Shown: one piece after another, positions 34,548 to 43,491 of the stretch | Position numbering within the stretch: the stretch's first letter is position 1 | How the letters are laid out: every line of letters starts with the position of its first letter | DNA from: Crocinitomicaceae bacterium | GTDB lineage: Bacteria > Bacteroidota > Bacteroidia > Flavobacteriales_D > Crocinitomicaceae | Length of the DNA: 64,000 nt | Assembly: GCA_024643365.1 (NCBI GenBank) | Contig: JAHENC010000020.1 | Coordinates: 1 to 64,000, forward strand | Direction of reading: 5' to 3' | Translations under genes and position numbers: made by a program | The notes under the pieces: generated by a model | Databases searched by the model: none | What the model was told of the DNA's origin: nothing | The model's input: the letters and a program-made list of their open reading frames with translations, nothing else

Positions 34548-35357
34548 TTAGCGCAGCATCGTTTGAAATTCATGGAAAAAAACAAATAATCCCATCAGCA
34601 GGACAAACCAAGCAAATCCTTTTCGAAGTATTTTCGTATCCATTTTTTTGGCAAATTGACCGCCAATTAAAATACCAATTACTGCGAGTAGTGTGAGTAA
34701 TCCTAAAAATCTCCAATCCATCAGAGAACCTTGTGTCCAAACATCTCCGGTAAATCCAATCAAGGAATTCACGGAAATGATTAAAAGCGAAGTTCCAACA
34801 GCTATTTTCATCGATAATTTACTGAACATGACTAAAGCTGGAACGATCAGAAATCCACCACCAACTCCGACGAGTCCGGTAAGGATACCAACGATGGCTC
34901 CTTGAAACATCAATGGATAATTATTCCATTGAAATGGGCGTTGCTGTTGTTCTTGTTCCGTTGTTTGACCTCTTAACATTTTGAAGGCCGCAAATAACAT
35001 TAGGATTGCAAACAACACCAGCATCGCATTCGATTTCGTCAAAACTAGGTGTTCAGATGAATAAATTAAATCTGGTATTGTCGGTAAAATCCACTTTCGT
35101 GTGCTAAAAACAGTGAGCATGGAAGGAAGTCCAAAAAGTACAGCCGTTCGCATATCTACTTCCATTCGTCGCCATTTAGGCAGTACACCTATCAAACTCG
35201 TTGATCCGACGATAAAAAGTGAATAAGCCGTACTTAGCTCCGTTTGAATGTGAAATAAATAAACCAAAACGGGTACCGTTAAAATCGAACCTCCACCACC
35301 GATTAATCCGAGTATGAGTCCGATTAGAACCGCCGCAACGTAACCGAAAATTTCCAC
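34548..35357 (-). CDS. TSUP-family transporter (TauE/SafE), sulfite/sulfur-anion exporter
   Basis: 269 aa with about eight TM helices and the TSUP glycine motifs LILGLIGGGGSILTVPVLVY (about 15-34) and GLVGVGGGFLIVPALVMF (about 162-179). Members export sulfite, sulfoacetate or related anions. The GTG start at 35357 follows the stop codon of the MBL-rhodanese gene without a gap, so coupling is tight. This supports export of sulfite or thiosulfate made from persulfide oxidation. Confidence 0.85.
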   Translation of the reverse strand: MEIFGYVAAVLIGLILGLIGGGGSILTVPVLVYLFHIQTELSTAYSLFIVGSTSLIGVLPKWRRMEVDMRTAVLFGLPSMLTVFSTRKWILPTIPDLIYSSEHLVLTKSNAMLVLFAILMLFAAFKMLRGQTTEQEQQQRPFQWNNYPLMFQGAIVGILTGLVGVGGGFLIVPALVMFSKLSMKIAVGTSLLIISVNSLIGFTGDVWTQGSLMDWRFLGLLTLLAVIGILIGGQFAKKMDTKILRKGFAWFVLLMGLFVFFHEFQTMLR

Positions 35358-36770
35358 TTACTTTAAAACTTTACTCTGACAGATGAAATCCGTCGTAGGA
35401 ATCGCAGTTTTGGAAATCGCAGCGAATCCACCATCTACCTCCGTAAAGTTTCTGTACCCTCTTGCCTGTAGAATACTCGCTGCAATCATGCTTCGGTATC
35501 CACCTTGACAATGCATAAAGAAATGCTCATCTGGATTGATGTCTTTCGTCCATTCGTTGATATAAGCCAAAGGTTTACTGTACGCATCCGAAACATGTTC
35601 GGCAGCGTATTCTGTTTCTTTACGCACATCGACTACGATCGATTTTCCCGCATCGAATTGTGAAGCGAATTCCTCAGAACTAATTCGATGTACTTGATCA
35701 CTTTCTTTTCCTGCTTCAATCCATGCAGAGAATCCACCGGATAAATATCCTACAACGTGATCAAATCCAACGCGGCTCAATCGCGTGATCACTTCTTCCT
35801 CCATTCCGGAATCTGTTACCAATAATATTTCTTGTTTCACATCTCCAATAAGTGCGCCAACCCATGGAGCAAAATCACCTTTGATTCCAATGTTAATCGA
35901 ATTTGGAACGAATCCTTTGGTGAATTCTCCCGCTGGACGTGTATCCAAAACAAGGGCATTTGTTGATTCAGCTACTAATTCAAATGCTTCTGGAGCAAGC
36001 GGAGTCAATGAACGTGACTTCACCTCATCAAAACTGTCATACCCACCTTTATTCATTGCTACATTGAATCCAAAATAAGCTGGAGGCGCTAACAATCCGT
36101 CCGTTACTGCAGCGATAAATGCTTCTTTATTTGGTTGATTCAAGGCGTAGTTCATCTTTTTTTGATTACCCAGTGAATCGACTGTTTCTTTCATCATGTT
36201 TTTGCCACAAGCGGAACCTGCGCCATGCGCTGGATAAACGGTTACATCGTCGGATAACGGCATAATCTTCGTCATCAAACTTTCGTATAAAAGTCCAGCC
36301 AATTGATCTTGTGTCATGTCTGCTGCTTTTTGAGCCAAATCTGGACGGCCAACATCTCCAAGGAATAAGGTGTCTCCTGAGAATAAGGAATGATCTTTCC
36401 CATTTTCGTCTTGCAAAAGGTAGCATGTACTTTCCATCGTATGCCCTGGTGTATGCAATACTTTAATTTTAATAGAACCAACTTCGAAGATTTGCGCGTC
36501 TTCAGCAACGATTGCCTCAAAAGCAGGATTAGCTGTTGGACCGTACACAATTGCCGCTCCTGTTTTTTTACTTAAATCTAAGTGTCCAGAAACAAAATCA
36601 GCATGAAAATGCGTTTCGAAAATGTATTTCAATTGAACACCATCTTCTTTTAATCTTGCTAAATAGGGTTCAACTTCTCTTAATGGATCAATAATGAGCG
36701 CTTCGTTTCCACTCACAATATAATAAGCTCCTTGGGCTAAGCATCCAGTATAAATTTGTTCGATTTTCAT
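35358..36770 (-). CDS. MBL-fold/rhodanese fusion, persulfide dioxygenase-like
   Basis: 470 aa. The N-terminal metallo-beta-lactamase domain (about 1-245) carries THFHADFVSGH at about 53-63, HTPGHTMES and SGDTLFLGDVGRPDL, as in ETHE1-type persulfide dioxygenases. Two rhodanese domains follow. The first (about 262-360) has TDSG where the catalytic Cys loop would be, so it is probably inactive. The second (about 368-460) has MHCQGGYRS with the catalytic Cys. The expected reaction is oxidation of glutathione- or protein-persulfide to sulfite with sulfur transfer. It heads an operon with a TSUP exporter. Confidence 0.85.
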   Translation of the reverse strand: MKIEQIYTGCLAQGAYYIVSGNEALIIDPLREVEPYLARLKEDGVQLKYIFETHFHADFVSGHLDLSKKTGAAIVYGPTANPAFEAIVAEDAQIFEVGSIKIKVLHTPGHTMESTCYLLQDENGKDHSLFSGDTLFLGDVGRPDLAQKAADMTQDQLAGLLYESLMTKIMPLSDDVTVYPAHGAGSACGKNMMKETVDSLGNQKKMNYALNQPNKEAFIAAVTDGLLAPPAYFGFNVAMNKGGYDSFDEVKSRSLTPLAPEAFELVAESTNALVLDTRPAGEFTKGFVPNSINIGIKGDFAPWVGALIGDVKQEILLVTDSGMEEEVITRLSRVGFDHVVGYLSGGFSAWIEAGKESDQVHRISSEEFASQFDAGKSIVVDVRKETEYAAEHVSDAYSKPLAYINEWTKDINPDEHFFMHCQGGYRSMIAASILQARGYRNFTEVDGGFAAISKTAIPTTDFICQSKVLK

Positions 36771-36792
36771 ATGCTTTCATTTATTTACAGTA

Positions 36793-36800
36793 CAAAGATA
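36793..36800 (-). promoter_or_regulatory. -7 box TATCTTTG of the sulfur operon
   Basis: A perfect TAnnTTTG box on the minus strand, 22 nt before the ATG of the MBL-rhodanese gene. A TTTG lies about 16 nt further upstream as a possible -33 element. Confidence 0.55.
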
Positions 36801-36865
36801 AAGTACCTATTCAAATCAAAAGGTGATATAAGTCACAAATTGAAATTTGCCACTTGTTAAAACAA

Positions 36866-36891
36866 AAAAAGACATCCGGAGATGTCTTTTT
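36866..36891 (-). terminator. Rho-independent terminator of the chalcone-isomerase-like gene
   Basis: AAAAAGACATC / GATGTCTTTTT form an 11-bp stem with a CGGA loop, A-rich on one side and T-rich on the other, so it can act in both directions. It starts 24 nt after the stop codon of the gene at 36916-37470. Confidence 0.8.
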
Positions 36892-36915
36892 AAAGGTATT
36901 TATTTGGATAAAATC

Positions 36916-37470
36916 CTATCCTTTCCCTAACATTCCTTTTTTCAAGTTTTCGTCAGCAGGTTTTGAACCAAGCCAAATAGAAAAAAGAGATTTTTTGAAA
37001 TCGTAACCAGCAATTGTTCCTTTTACGACTCCGTTTTTCGTGACTTTCAAGCCTTTATCTGGTGTATAATCAAAATGAATCACATCACCGATTTTAAATT
37101 CATCGGAAAAGAAACTGATGAATTTCTTTTTATCCTCAGCGGACGCTTTGGATGTAGCATTCGCGAATCCTTCGTTTACTGACTCAAGAAAACGCTCACG
37201 TGTTACGCTACTAGAAATAATCTTGATATGAATCGCCATTTCTTCCGTACCATAAATCACTTTACTTGCGTCCGTTGTTTTTGCCTCTAAGTAAAGCGCA
37301 GCAACATATAAGTCCATCCAGTATTTCTCACGAAGTCCACCTCCGTTTAATACCAATTCATTTTTGCCGATTTTTTCTGTTAATGGGAATTTTACTCCGG
37401 AAATCGTTTTTGTTTGACCAAAGGCCTGAAATCCTAAGAAAAGGATCAACATTAGGTTTAATTTTTTCAT
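36916..37470 (-). CDS. Chalcone-isomerase-like secreted protein
   Basis: 184 aa from ATG 37470 (MKKLNLMLILFLGFQAFGQ, signal peptide). The in-frame start at 37521 is rejected because it lies upstream of the -7 box TATTTTTG (37499-37492). The body matches chalcone isomerase-like domains (GVKFPLTEKIG, LNGGGLREKYWMDLYVAALY, SSVTRERFLESVNEGF, GDVIHFDYTPDKGLKVTKNG). In bacteria these proteins are periplasmic and not shown to isomerise chalcones; a lipid- or fatty-acid-binding role is suspected. It is a single gene followed by a terminator. Confidence 0.8.
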   Translation of the reverse strand: MKKLNLMLILFLGFQAFGQTKTISGVKFPLTEKIGKNELVLNGGGLREKYWMDLYVAALYLEAKTTDASKVIYGTEEMAIHIKIISSSVTRERFLESVNEGFANATSKASAEDKKKFISFFSDEFKIGDVIHFDYTPDKGLKVTKNGVVKGTIAGYDFKKSLFSIWLGSKPADENLKKGMLGKG

Positions 37471-37527
37471 TTTATCAATTTTGGGTTCCCTCAAAAATAG
37501 GTATTGTGATTTAAAATTCAAAACGAT

Positions 37528-38748
37528 TTATTTATCTGTCCATTCATCTGGATCAGAAAAATCCGCAATCAATTTCTTCCAATTATAATTTAAGTCTTCT
37601 GTGTCTTCAATGATGGACATATAATCTTTATTGTCGATGTCGTAGCGCAAAATCTCTTCCCCTGTATAGGCTTCAATCGCATCCAACAACTTCACTTCTT
37701 CTTCACTACAAAAGGACAAAGCTTGACCTGTTTGTTGTCCACGTCCCGTTCTACCGCAACGGTGAACGTAATTCTCTGGAGAATCGGGCAAATCGTAGTT
37801 AATAACATAGTCCATATTCGGAATATCAATTCCACGGCACGCTACGTCCGTTGTAATCAACACTTGATTTTCGGTCGAACGAAAGCGATCCAAAATTGCA
37901 AAACGGTCTTCTTGTTCTTTTCCACCATGCAATGCTTCAGCCTTCACTCCTACTCGTTCCATTGCCGATACCACACGTTCTGCGCGTACTTTCGTGCGAA
38001 CAAACACCAAGAATTTAAATTCTGGATATTCTTTAATCATGTTTTCTAAAAAGAATCGCTTGTCATCCATTTCAATGAATGCAACGGCATGTGTCACATT
38101 TTTTGAAACGGGATTCTTTGGAGATACTTGAATACGAATAGCGTCTTTCACCACATCATATGCTAACGACTTAATCTTTTTGGAAATAGTCGCGGTAAAA
38201 AACAAGGTTTGACGATTTTTCGGGATTTTCTTTATCACATCGTGGATATCCTTCGTGAAACCAAGGTCCAACATTAAATCGGCTTCATCCAAAACGAGGA
38301 CTTCCAATTTGGTAATATCAATAAATCCTTGTGCGATCAAATCAAACATACGTCCAGGTGTCGATACCAAGATATCTAATCCGCTTTTCAGTTTTGCAAT
38401 TTGTTTTTCCTGTTCCACTCCACCGTAAAGTCCAAGGACACTCACAGGAGTTTTCGCACCAATTTGAACCACAACATCTGAAATTTGCTTCGCTAACTCT
38501 CTTGTTGGGACAAGCACTAATCCACGAATACCCTTGTACGCACCTCTTTTCCTTGTTGCAAATTTATGCAACATAGGAATAACGAATGCCGCTGTTTTTC
38601 CAGTTCCAGTTTGTGCAACCGCCATGACATCCTCACCTTCTAAAATGGGTTTAATGGCACGGTGTTGAATATCTGTTGGACGCTTGAATCCGAGGATATC
38701 AAGTTGGTCTTTAATTTCATCAATAAGGGAATAGTCCTTGAATTTCAT
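37528..38748 (-). CDS. DEAD-box ATP-dependent RNA helicase (RhlE-type)
   Basis: 406 aa from ATG 38748 (MKFKDYSLIDEI). Motifs in order: Q-motif GFKRPTDIQ, Walker A AQTGTGKTAA, motif Ia PTRELA, DEAD (LVLDEADLMLD), SAT variant FTAT, ARGID-type ITTDVACRGIDIPN and HRCGRTGRG. The C-terminal extension is short, as in RhlE. It unwinds structured RNA in ribosome assembly, mRNA decay or cold adaptation. A TACCTTTG box ends 4 nt before the ATG, so the transcript may have almost no leader. The longer frame to 38802 would start upstream of this promoter and is rejected. Confidence 0.9.
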   Translation of the reverse strand: MKFKDYSLIDEIKDQLDILGFKRPTDIQHRAIKPILEGEDVMAVAQTGTGKTAAFVIPMLHKFATRKRGAYKGIRGLVLVPTRELAKQISDVVVQIGAKTPVSVLGLYGGVEQEKQIAKLKSGLDILVSTPGRMFDLIAQGFIDITKLEVLVLDEADLMLDLGFTKDIHDVIKKIPKNRQTLFFTATISKKIKSLAYDVVKDAIRIQVSPKNPVSKNVTHAVAFIEMDDKRFFLENMIKEYPEFKFLVFVRTKVRAERVVSAMERVGVKAEALHGGKEQEDRFAILDRFRSTENQVLITTDVACRGIDIPNMDYVINYDLPDSPENYVHRCGRTGRGQQTGQALSFCSEEEVKLLDAIEAYTGEEILRYDIDNKDYMSIIEDTEDLNYNWKKLIADFSDPDEWTDK

Positions 38749-38854
38749 ACAACAAAGGTAAGAATGTTTGTGTAGGAATCCGCCATCTGATGGACAATTC
38801 AACTTTCAATTGAACCTTTTGAAAAGACGGATGTAAGCAAGGAAAAATTGAGAC

Positions 38855-40531
38855 ATGAAAAGAATCTTCTTATTTACGGCATTAGCGACTTTCAGTTGGA
38901 AAGCGTTTGCCACCGAAAAAGACCTAGTGAAAGCCACACTTTCTGAGGTAACCGTTTACTCACAAGGAGCACAATTGCATCACAAAGCAAATTACTCCGC
39001 AAAAGTCGGAGTAACCGAAGTAAGTATCGAGGGAATTAGTCCTTACATCGATCCAAAAAGCATTCAAGTGAAAGCGACAGGTAATGTCGTCATCCTTGAT
39101 TCAAAGTATGTCCTCCATTATCCCCAGCCGACACAAGTCACAGAAGATGGAATTCCGTTAAAAATTAAAAAAAGCATTTCTTTATTGGAGGATTCCTTGC
39201 GTTCATGGGGATTCGATATTCAAGAAATAGATGATGAAATCGGCGTGCTGAATGCCACAAAATACATCATCAGCAACAATGGCTCGATGAAAGGAACTGG
39301 AAAAGTCAATGATTCCATTCTCTTATTAAAATCTGCCGTGGATTATTACGCCTTAAAAATGAATGAAATCAACAAGAAACTTTTGGTTTTACAGCGGAAA
39401 AAGGCACAAAAGGTAGATACAAAACAAGAAATGGAAGCACGTTTGGAAGAACTTAGAAATTACCAAAATGGAAACGGCTTAAATAGAGAAATCAACAAAG
39501 CCATCCCTCGGATTGTAATCACTATTTCATCCAATGAAATCGTTTCTGGAAAGTTGAGTTTTTCGTATGTTGTCTCACAAGCGGGCTGGACACCACTTTA
39601 TGATTTGCGTAGTGATTCATCCACAGGAAAAATCAACTTAACATACAAAGCCCAAGTTCACCAAAATTCTGGCTTAGACTGGAACGACGTACGCTTAAAC
39701 ATTTCCACAAATAATCCATACGCTAATAAAACGAAACCTGAATTGAATCCGTGGTACATCGATTATCAAGCAGCTTATGGAAAAAAGTTACAAGAATCAA
39801 CTGTATGCTCCGGAACAAGCGCGGGATTGATCAATACACAAGCGATGAACATGGGATATTCTTTTAGTCAAAAAGAATTTGGAGATGCCTTATCTGCAGC
39901 GAACTTCACCACTGTTGTGCAAATGTTGATTGCTGCGGAATTTAAAATCGACCTGCCTTATTCGATTCCTTCCAACAACGACCAACACATGGTACTGATT
40001 AAACAGACAGATTTAGCAACTACCTTCAAATATTACGCTGTTCCGAAAATGGATCCAGGAGTTTACTTGGTTGCCCAAATGACGAAGTTGGACGAATTGC
40101 AACTGATTCCAGCAAAAGCGAATATTTTCTTTGATGGATCTTACATAGGTGAAACGTACATTGATCCAACGCGAATGGAAGACACTTTGAATTTGTCCTT
40201 AGGAAAAGATCCAAACATTGTGGTAAAAAGAACATTGTTGAAAAAAGAATGCAAGGACAAAGTCATTCAAGATAAACGTGAACGGACCTTCGCCTATTCG
40301 ATTGAAGTCCGCAATAGCAAATCAAGTCAAATTGACATCGTGATTCAAGACCAAATTCCAATTACGCAAAACACAGACATCACAATAGAATCTGCCAATT
40401 TAGCGAAAGGACGCTTGAACGAGCGAACCGGAGTCATCGAATGGAGTTTCAATTTGAAACCAAAGGAAAACAAAGTCATCGATTTCGACTACAAGATCCG
40501 ACATTCAAAAGATAAAGAGATTAATATCTAA
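38855..40531 (+). CDS. MuiA-family (DUF4140/DUF4139) secreted protein
   Basis: 558 aa with a signal peptide (ending AFATE, about 20). The N-terminal DUF4140 domain (about 25-125) contains SEVTVYSQGAQLHHKANYSA. A helical coiled coil follows (about 150-205). The C-terminal DUF4139 domain includes SYVVSQAGWTPLYDLRS at about 229-245, KAQVHQNSGLDWNDVRLNIS and IEWSFNLKPKENKVIDFDYK. The family is named after the mucoidy inhibitor A; its biochemical role is unknown. A central insertion of roughly 100 residues (around 305-400) separates the two DUF4139 halves. A strong terminator follows. Confidence 0.8.
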   Translation: MKRIFLFTALATFSWKAFATEKDLVKATLSEVTVYSQGAQLHHKANYSAKVGVTEVSIEGISPYIDPKSIQVKATGNVVILDSKYVLHYPQPTQVTEDGIPLKIKKSISLLEDSLRSWGFDIQEIDDEIGVLNATKYIISNNGSMKGTGKVNDSILLLKSAVDYYALKMNEINKKLLVLQRKKAQKVDTKQEMEARLEELRNYQNGNGLNREINKAIPRIVITISSNEIVSGKLSFSYVVSQAGWTPLYDLRSDSSTGKINLTYKAQVHQNSGLDWNDVRLNISTNNPYANKTKPELNPWYIDYQAAYGKKLQESTVCSGTSAGLINTQAMNMGYSFSQKEFGDALSAANFTTVVQMLIAAEFKIDLPYSIPSNNDQHMVLIKQTDLATTFKYYAVPKMDPGVYLVAQMTKLDELQLIPAKANIFFDGSYIGETYIDPTRMEDTLNLSLGKDPNIVVKRTLLKKECKDKVIQDKRERTFAYSIEVRNSKSSQIDIVIQDQIPITQNTDITIESANLAKGRLNERTGVIEWSFNLKPKENKVIDFDYKIRHSKDKEINI

Positions 40532-40534
40532 ACG

Positions 40535-40570
40535 AAAAAAGTCCCTGACAGAGTTGTCAGGGACTTTTTT
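40535..40570. terminator. Bidirectional terminator between convergent genes
   Basis: AAAAAAGTCCCTGACA and TGTCAGGGACTTTTTT form a 16-bp stem with a 4-nt loop. It has A and T tracts on both sides, so it serves both the MuiA-like gene and the DUF4476 gene. The core CCCTGAC/GTCAGGG is shared with the terminator at 27744-27769. Confidence 0.9.
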
Positions 40571-40593
40571 TATTATATCATTTGTTCAAGAAA

Positions 40594-42027
40594 TTAATGA
40601 CTTGACACATATTTTCTGTACTCCATTTTACTGGAATCAAAGGACATGAATTTTGCAAGTGAGGTTGCGTTTTCACGGTCAATTAAGCGATCAGATAAAA
40701 ACTTGGCAACATCTAGTTTGTTTTCATCAAATGTAAATAACTCAATGATTTTACCCGCTTGTTCCGTATTTAAACACGTATTTTTCAAAGCCAACTTCAC
40801 CGATTCAAGGCGATCATCCTCAAAACTTTGATCTTTCAATTCTTCCAAAAATGTGGGTAGGTTGTTTAAGGTGCGATTACAAGCGATTAACGCTCCTGAT
40901 GTGTTCACATTCGCCTGCGTATTGACTTGATTCTGTTGATTATTCGTTTGATAGTTGACATTTCCACCAGAATTCGTCGTGGTAGTGGTAGTGGTTGTCG
41001 TAATGGTCGTTTGTCCAGTTGTTTGCTGTGTGTTCATCCCATTTGCATTGACATTCATCTGAACATTCCCATTGTTTCCATAGGTGTTTTGCGTTTGCAT
41101 GCCGTTCGCATTGATATTCATGTTGATGTTGGCGTTATTGGACGGAGTCACCGATTGATTCGTTCCCGTTGCATTGACATTCATGTTTACATTGGTATTT
41201 GGATTCACTTGCTGTTGCTCCATACCTGTTACATTCATGTTAACTCCCATATTGCCATTTTGCATGTTTGGATCCATTCCGGAAACATTGATACTAATTC
41301 CCACACTGCCGTTTTGCATGTTCGGATCCAATTCACTTCCAGATACATTCATTTGGAAGTTTGCATTTCCATTTTGTGTGGATTGCGTTTGTGTCGTTCC
41401 TGTACCTGTTGCATTCACATTCACATTCATTCCTACATTTCCAGATTGAGTCGATTGTTGATTCATACCCGTTGTATTCACATTCATATTTACATTCGCA
41501 TTTGGATTCGTCGTTTGTTGATTCATTCCGTTTGCATTTGCATTGACATTCATGTTCACGTTTCCATTGGTAGGAACTTGTGCATTCGCTGTACCATTTG
41601 TGGTTTGCGTGGTGGTGGTTTGAACCGTTGTTGTTTGAACGACCGCATCTGAATAAACCGAAGCGTCTGAAGGACGATAGACAACCGCACCAGGAGTAAT
41701 GACTCCTTCTGTCGCAACTAAACTAACCAATTGTAATTTTCCTTTCCCTTTTTTAAAGGTAATGCGCGTTGTGATATCACTTGGAGCATCGATAAACAAA
41801 TTCTTATCCACATCTGCTGTTTTGCCATCTGCGAAAATAATCTTCAAGGAATAGCCGCCGTTTTTAATGCCTGATATATAGACGTTTGTTTGTGGCTGTG
41901 AATTTTGTTTAATTCCATTGAGAATGGCATAAAACTGTTGTCCACCGTTATTGAAAATTGTTAGGTTACTTTGTGATACTGCAATCAGCGACACAAAAGA
42001 GAATAAAACACTCGTAATCAATTTCAT
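40594..42027 (-). CDS. Secreted DUF4476 protein with long Asn-rich repeat region
   Basis: 477 aa from ATG 42027 (MKLITSVLFSFVSLIAVSQS signal peptide). A TTG 18 nt upstream is rejected, and a TATTTTTG box precedes the ATG. The N-terminal domain (about 20-115) contains a GGYSLKIIF-type beta strand. Residues about 125-375 are low complexity: Thr-rich VQTTTTQTT, then many copies of a degenerate NVNMNVNATG unit with Gln and Met. The C-terminal 90 residues are DUF4476 (FLEELKDQSFEDDRLESVKL, MSFDSSKMEYRKYV). The Asn/Gln-rich middle is prion-like in composition. Function is unknown. Confidence 0.8.
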   Translation of the reverse strand: MKLITSVLFSFVSLIAVSQSNLTIFNNGGQQFYAILNGIKQNSQPQTNVYISGIKNGGYSLKIIFADGKTADVDKNLFIDAPSDITTRITFKKGKGKLQLVSLVATEGVITPGAVVYRPSDASVYSDAVVQTTTVQTTTTQTTNGTANAQVPTNGNVNMNVNANANGMNQQTTNPNANVNMNVNTTGMNQQSTQSGNVGMNVNVNATGTGTTQTQSTQNGNANFQMNVSGSELDPNMQNGSVGISINVSGMDPNMQNGNMGVNMNVTGMEQQQVNPNTNVNMNVNATGTNQSVTPSNNANINMNINANGMQTQNTYGNNGNVQMNVNANGMNTQQTTGQTTITTTTTTTTTNSGGNVNYQTNNQQNQVNTQANVNTSGALIACNRTLNNLPTFLEELKDQSFEDDRLESVKLALKNTCLNTEQAGKIIELFTFDENKLDVAKFLSDRLIDRENATSLAKFMSFDSSKMEYRKYVSSH

Positions 42028-42108
42028 ATTATCATTTTTTTTCAAAAATACATAAAATACATTGCGACATCAAATTCGGAATTCAAACCTTTTCCTAACT
42101 TCGCACTC

Positions 42109-43479
42109 ATGAATTTTGTCATTGTCGATGTGGAAACAACCGGAGGAAATACCAAAGACTCCAAAATCACTGAATTAGCGATGTACAAATACGATGGCGA
42201 AAAAGTGATTGACTCCTATGTCTCACTTGTTAATCCAGAACAATCCATTCCAGAGTTTATTGTACGTCTGACAGGCATCACGGACTCCATGGTTGCAGAC
42301 GCTCCAAAATTTTACGAAATCGCTAAAGAAGTGATTGAATTCACAAAAGACTGTGTCTTCGTAGCGCACAATGTCGCCTTCGATTACGGAATGTTCCGCA
42401 GTGAATTTCGAAGACTCGGTTTCGATTTTCGTCTACCACACATGTGTACGGTTCGTGCATCGCGTTATGTAATTCCTGGACATGCGAGCTATAGTTTAGG
42501 GAAATTATGTCGCGAAATCGGAATTGAAAACAACGCACGCCACCGAGCGGATGGAGATGCCAAGGCAACAACAGAGTTATTTCATTTAATCTATCACAAG
42601 GATCCAAATAACCTTAGCACCTTCATACAACAAGAATTGAATCCGAAGTCGATTCATCCGAACTTGAGTTTAGATGTAATAGACAATCTCCCGACAAAAA
42701 CAGGGGTCTATCTGTTATACAATGAATTCAATCAACTGATTTACATCGGGAAAAGTATCAACATTAAAAAACGCATTGAGCAACACCTTCGAAATACAAA
42801 AACCGCAAAAGGATTGAAAATGATTCAGGATATTTGCCGAATCGAACACGAATTAACCGGAAGCGAATTGATTGCGATGCTCCTTGAGTCCGAGTTAATC
42901 AAACAACATCAGCCGATTTACAACCGAAAACTGAGAAAAAGTTTCTTCCCATTTGGCATCTTTGATGAGGTAGATGAACACGGTTACGTTCAACTTCAAG
43001 TAAACTCTTTGGCAAAAAAAGAAGAGCAAGCAATCATACAGTTCAGTACAAAAAAAGAAGGTAGTGATTATTTGAGTCATGTGGTTCAGAAATTTGAACT
43101 TTGCCAAAAATTATGTCACCTCTACCCCACTAAATCTGCATGCTTTCATTACACTATAAAAGAATGTAAAGGTGCTTGTGTTCAGGAGGAAAGCCCCGAT
43201 GATTACAACCAACGCATTAACAACTTTTTAGAAAACATCAACTTCAAAGGATCTTCCTTCTTTATTATTGACAAAGGACGAAACAAAGGTGAGAAAAGCC
43301 TTATTTGGATTGATCGTGGCACCTACAAAGGATATGGATTTGCGCCATTCCATTTTCACGGAAAAGAACCCATGCACTGGATGAGGTACATTGAATTAGC
43401 ATCAGAAAACCGTGACAATAAGTCAATCATTAATTTGTTCTTGCGCAAGGACAAACAGCACCGCATTGTCGGTTTATAG
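42109..43479 (+). CDS. DnaQ-like 3'-5' exonuclease fused to GIY-YIG nuclease (UvrC/Cho-like)
   Basis: 456 aa. The DEDDh exonuclease at about 1-165 shows FVIVDVETTGGN with the first acidic pair, FVAHNVAFDYGMF and HRADGDAKAT with His and Asp. A GIY-YIG domain at about 195-275 (KTGVYLLYNEFNQLIYIGKS, then IKKRIEQHL and a Glu in LLESELIKQHQP) resembles the UvrC N-terminus. A C-terminal UvrC-associated region follows (about 330-456, with CHLYPTKSACFHYTIKECKGAC). Such fusions occur in several phyla and are thought to act in DNA repair, but their substrates are not settled. A TAACTTCG box ends 5 nt before the ATG. Confidence 0.88.
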   Translation: MNFVIVDVETTGGNTKDSKITELAMYKYDGEKVIDSYVSLVNPEQSIPEFIVRLTGITDSMVADAPKFYEIAKEVIEFTKDCVFVAHNVAFDYGMFRSEFRRLGFDFRLPHMCTVRASRYVIPGHASYSLGKLCREIGIENNARHRADGDAKATTELFHLIYHKDPNNLSTFIQQELNPKSIHPNLSLDVIDNLPTKTGVYLLYNEFNQLIYIGKSINIKKRIEQHLRNTKTAKGLKMIQDICRIEHELTGSELIAMLLESELIKQHQPIYNRKLRKSFFPFGIFDEVDEHGYVQLQVNSLAKKEEQAIIQFSTKKEGSDYLSHVVQKFELCQKLCHLYPTKSACFHYTIKECKGACVQEESPDDYNQRINNFLENINFKGSSFFIIDKGRNKGEKSLIWIDRGTYKGYGFAPFHFHGKEPMHWMRYIELASENRDNKSIINLFLRKDKQHRIVGL

Positions 43480-43491
43480 TATCTTTAAACT

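Noticed and set aside
34538-34585. Longer N-terminal extension of the kelch-like gene
   Set aside because: It would hide the signal peptide and overlap the TSUP gene; the ATG at 34537 gives a clean export signal.
41040-41560. Regular repeats resembling a CRISPR array
   Set aside because: The repeats are in-frame degenerate codons of NVNMNVN units inside a gene, without constant repeat and unique spacer structure.
40927-41652. Long plus-strand open frames opposite the Asn-rich repeat region
   Set aside because: They are the mirror image of the repetitive DUF4476 coding sequence. The minus-strand frame has signal peptide, ordered C-terminal domain and promoter.
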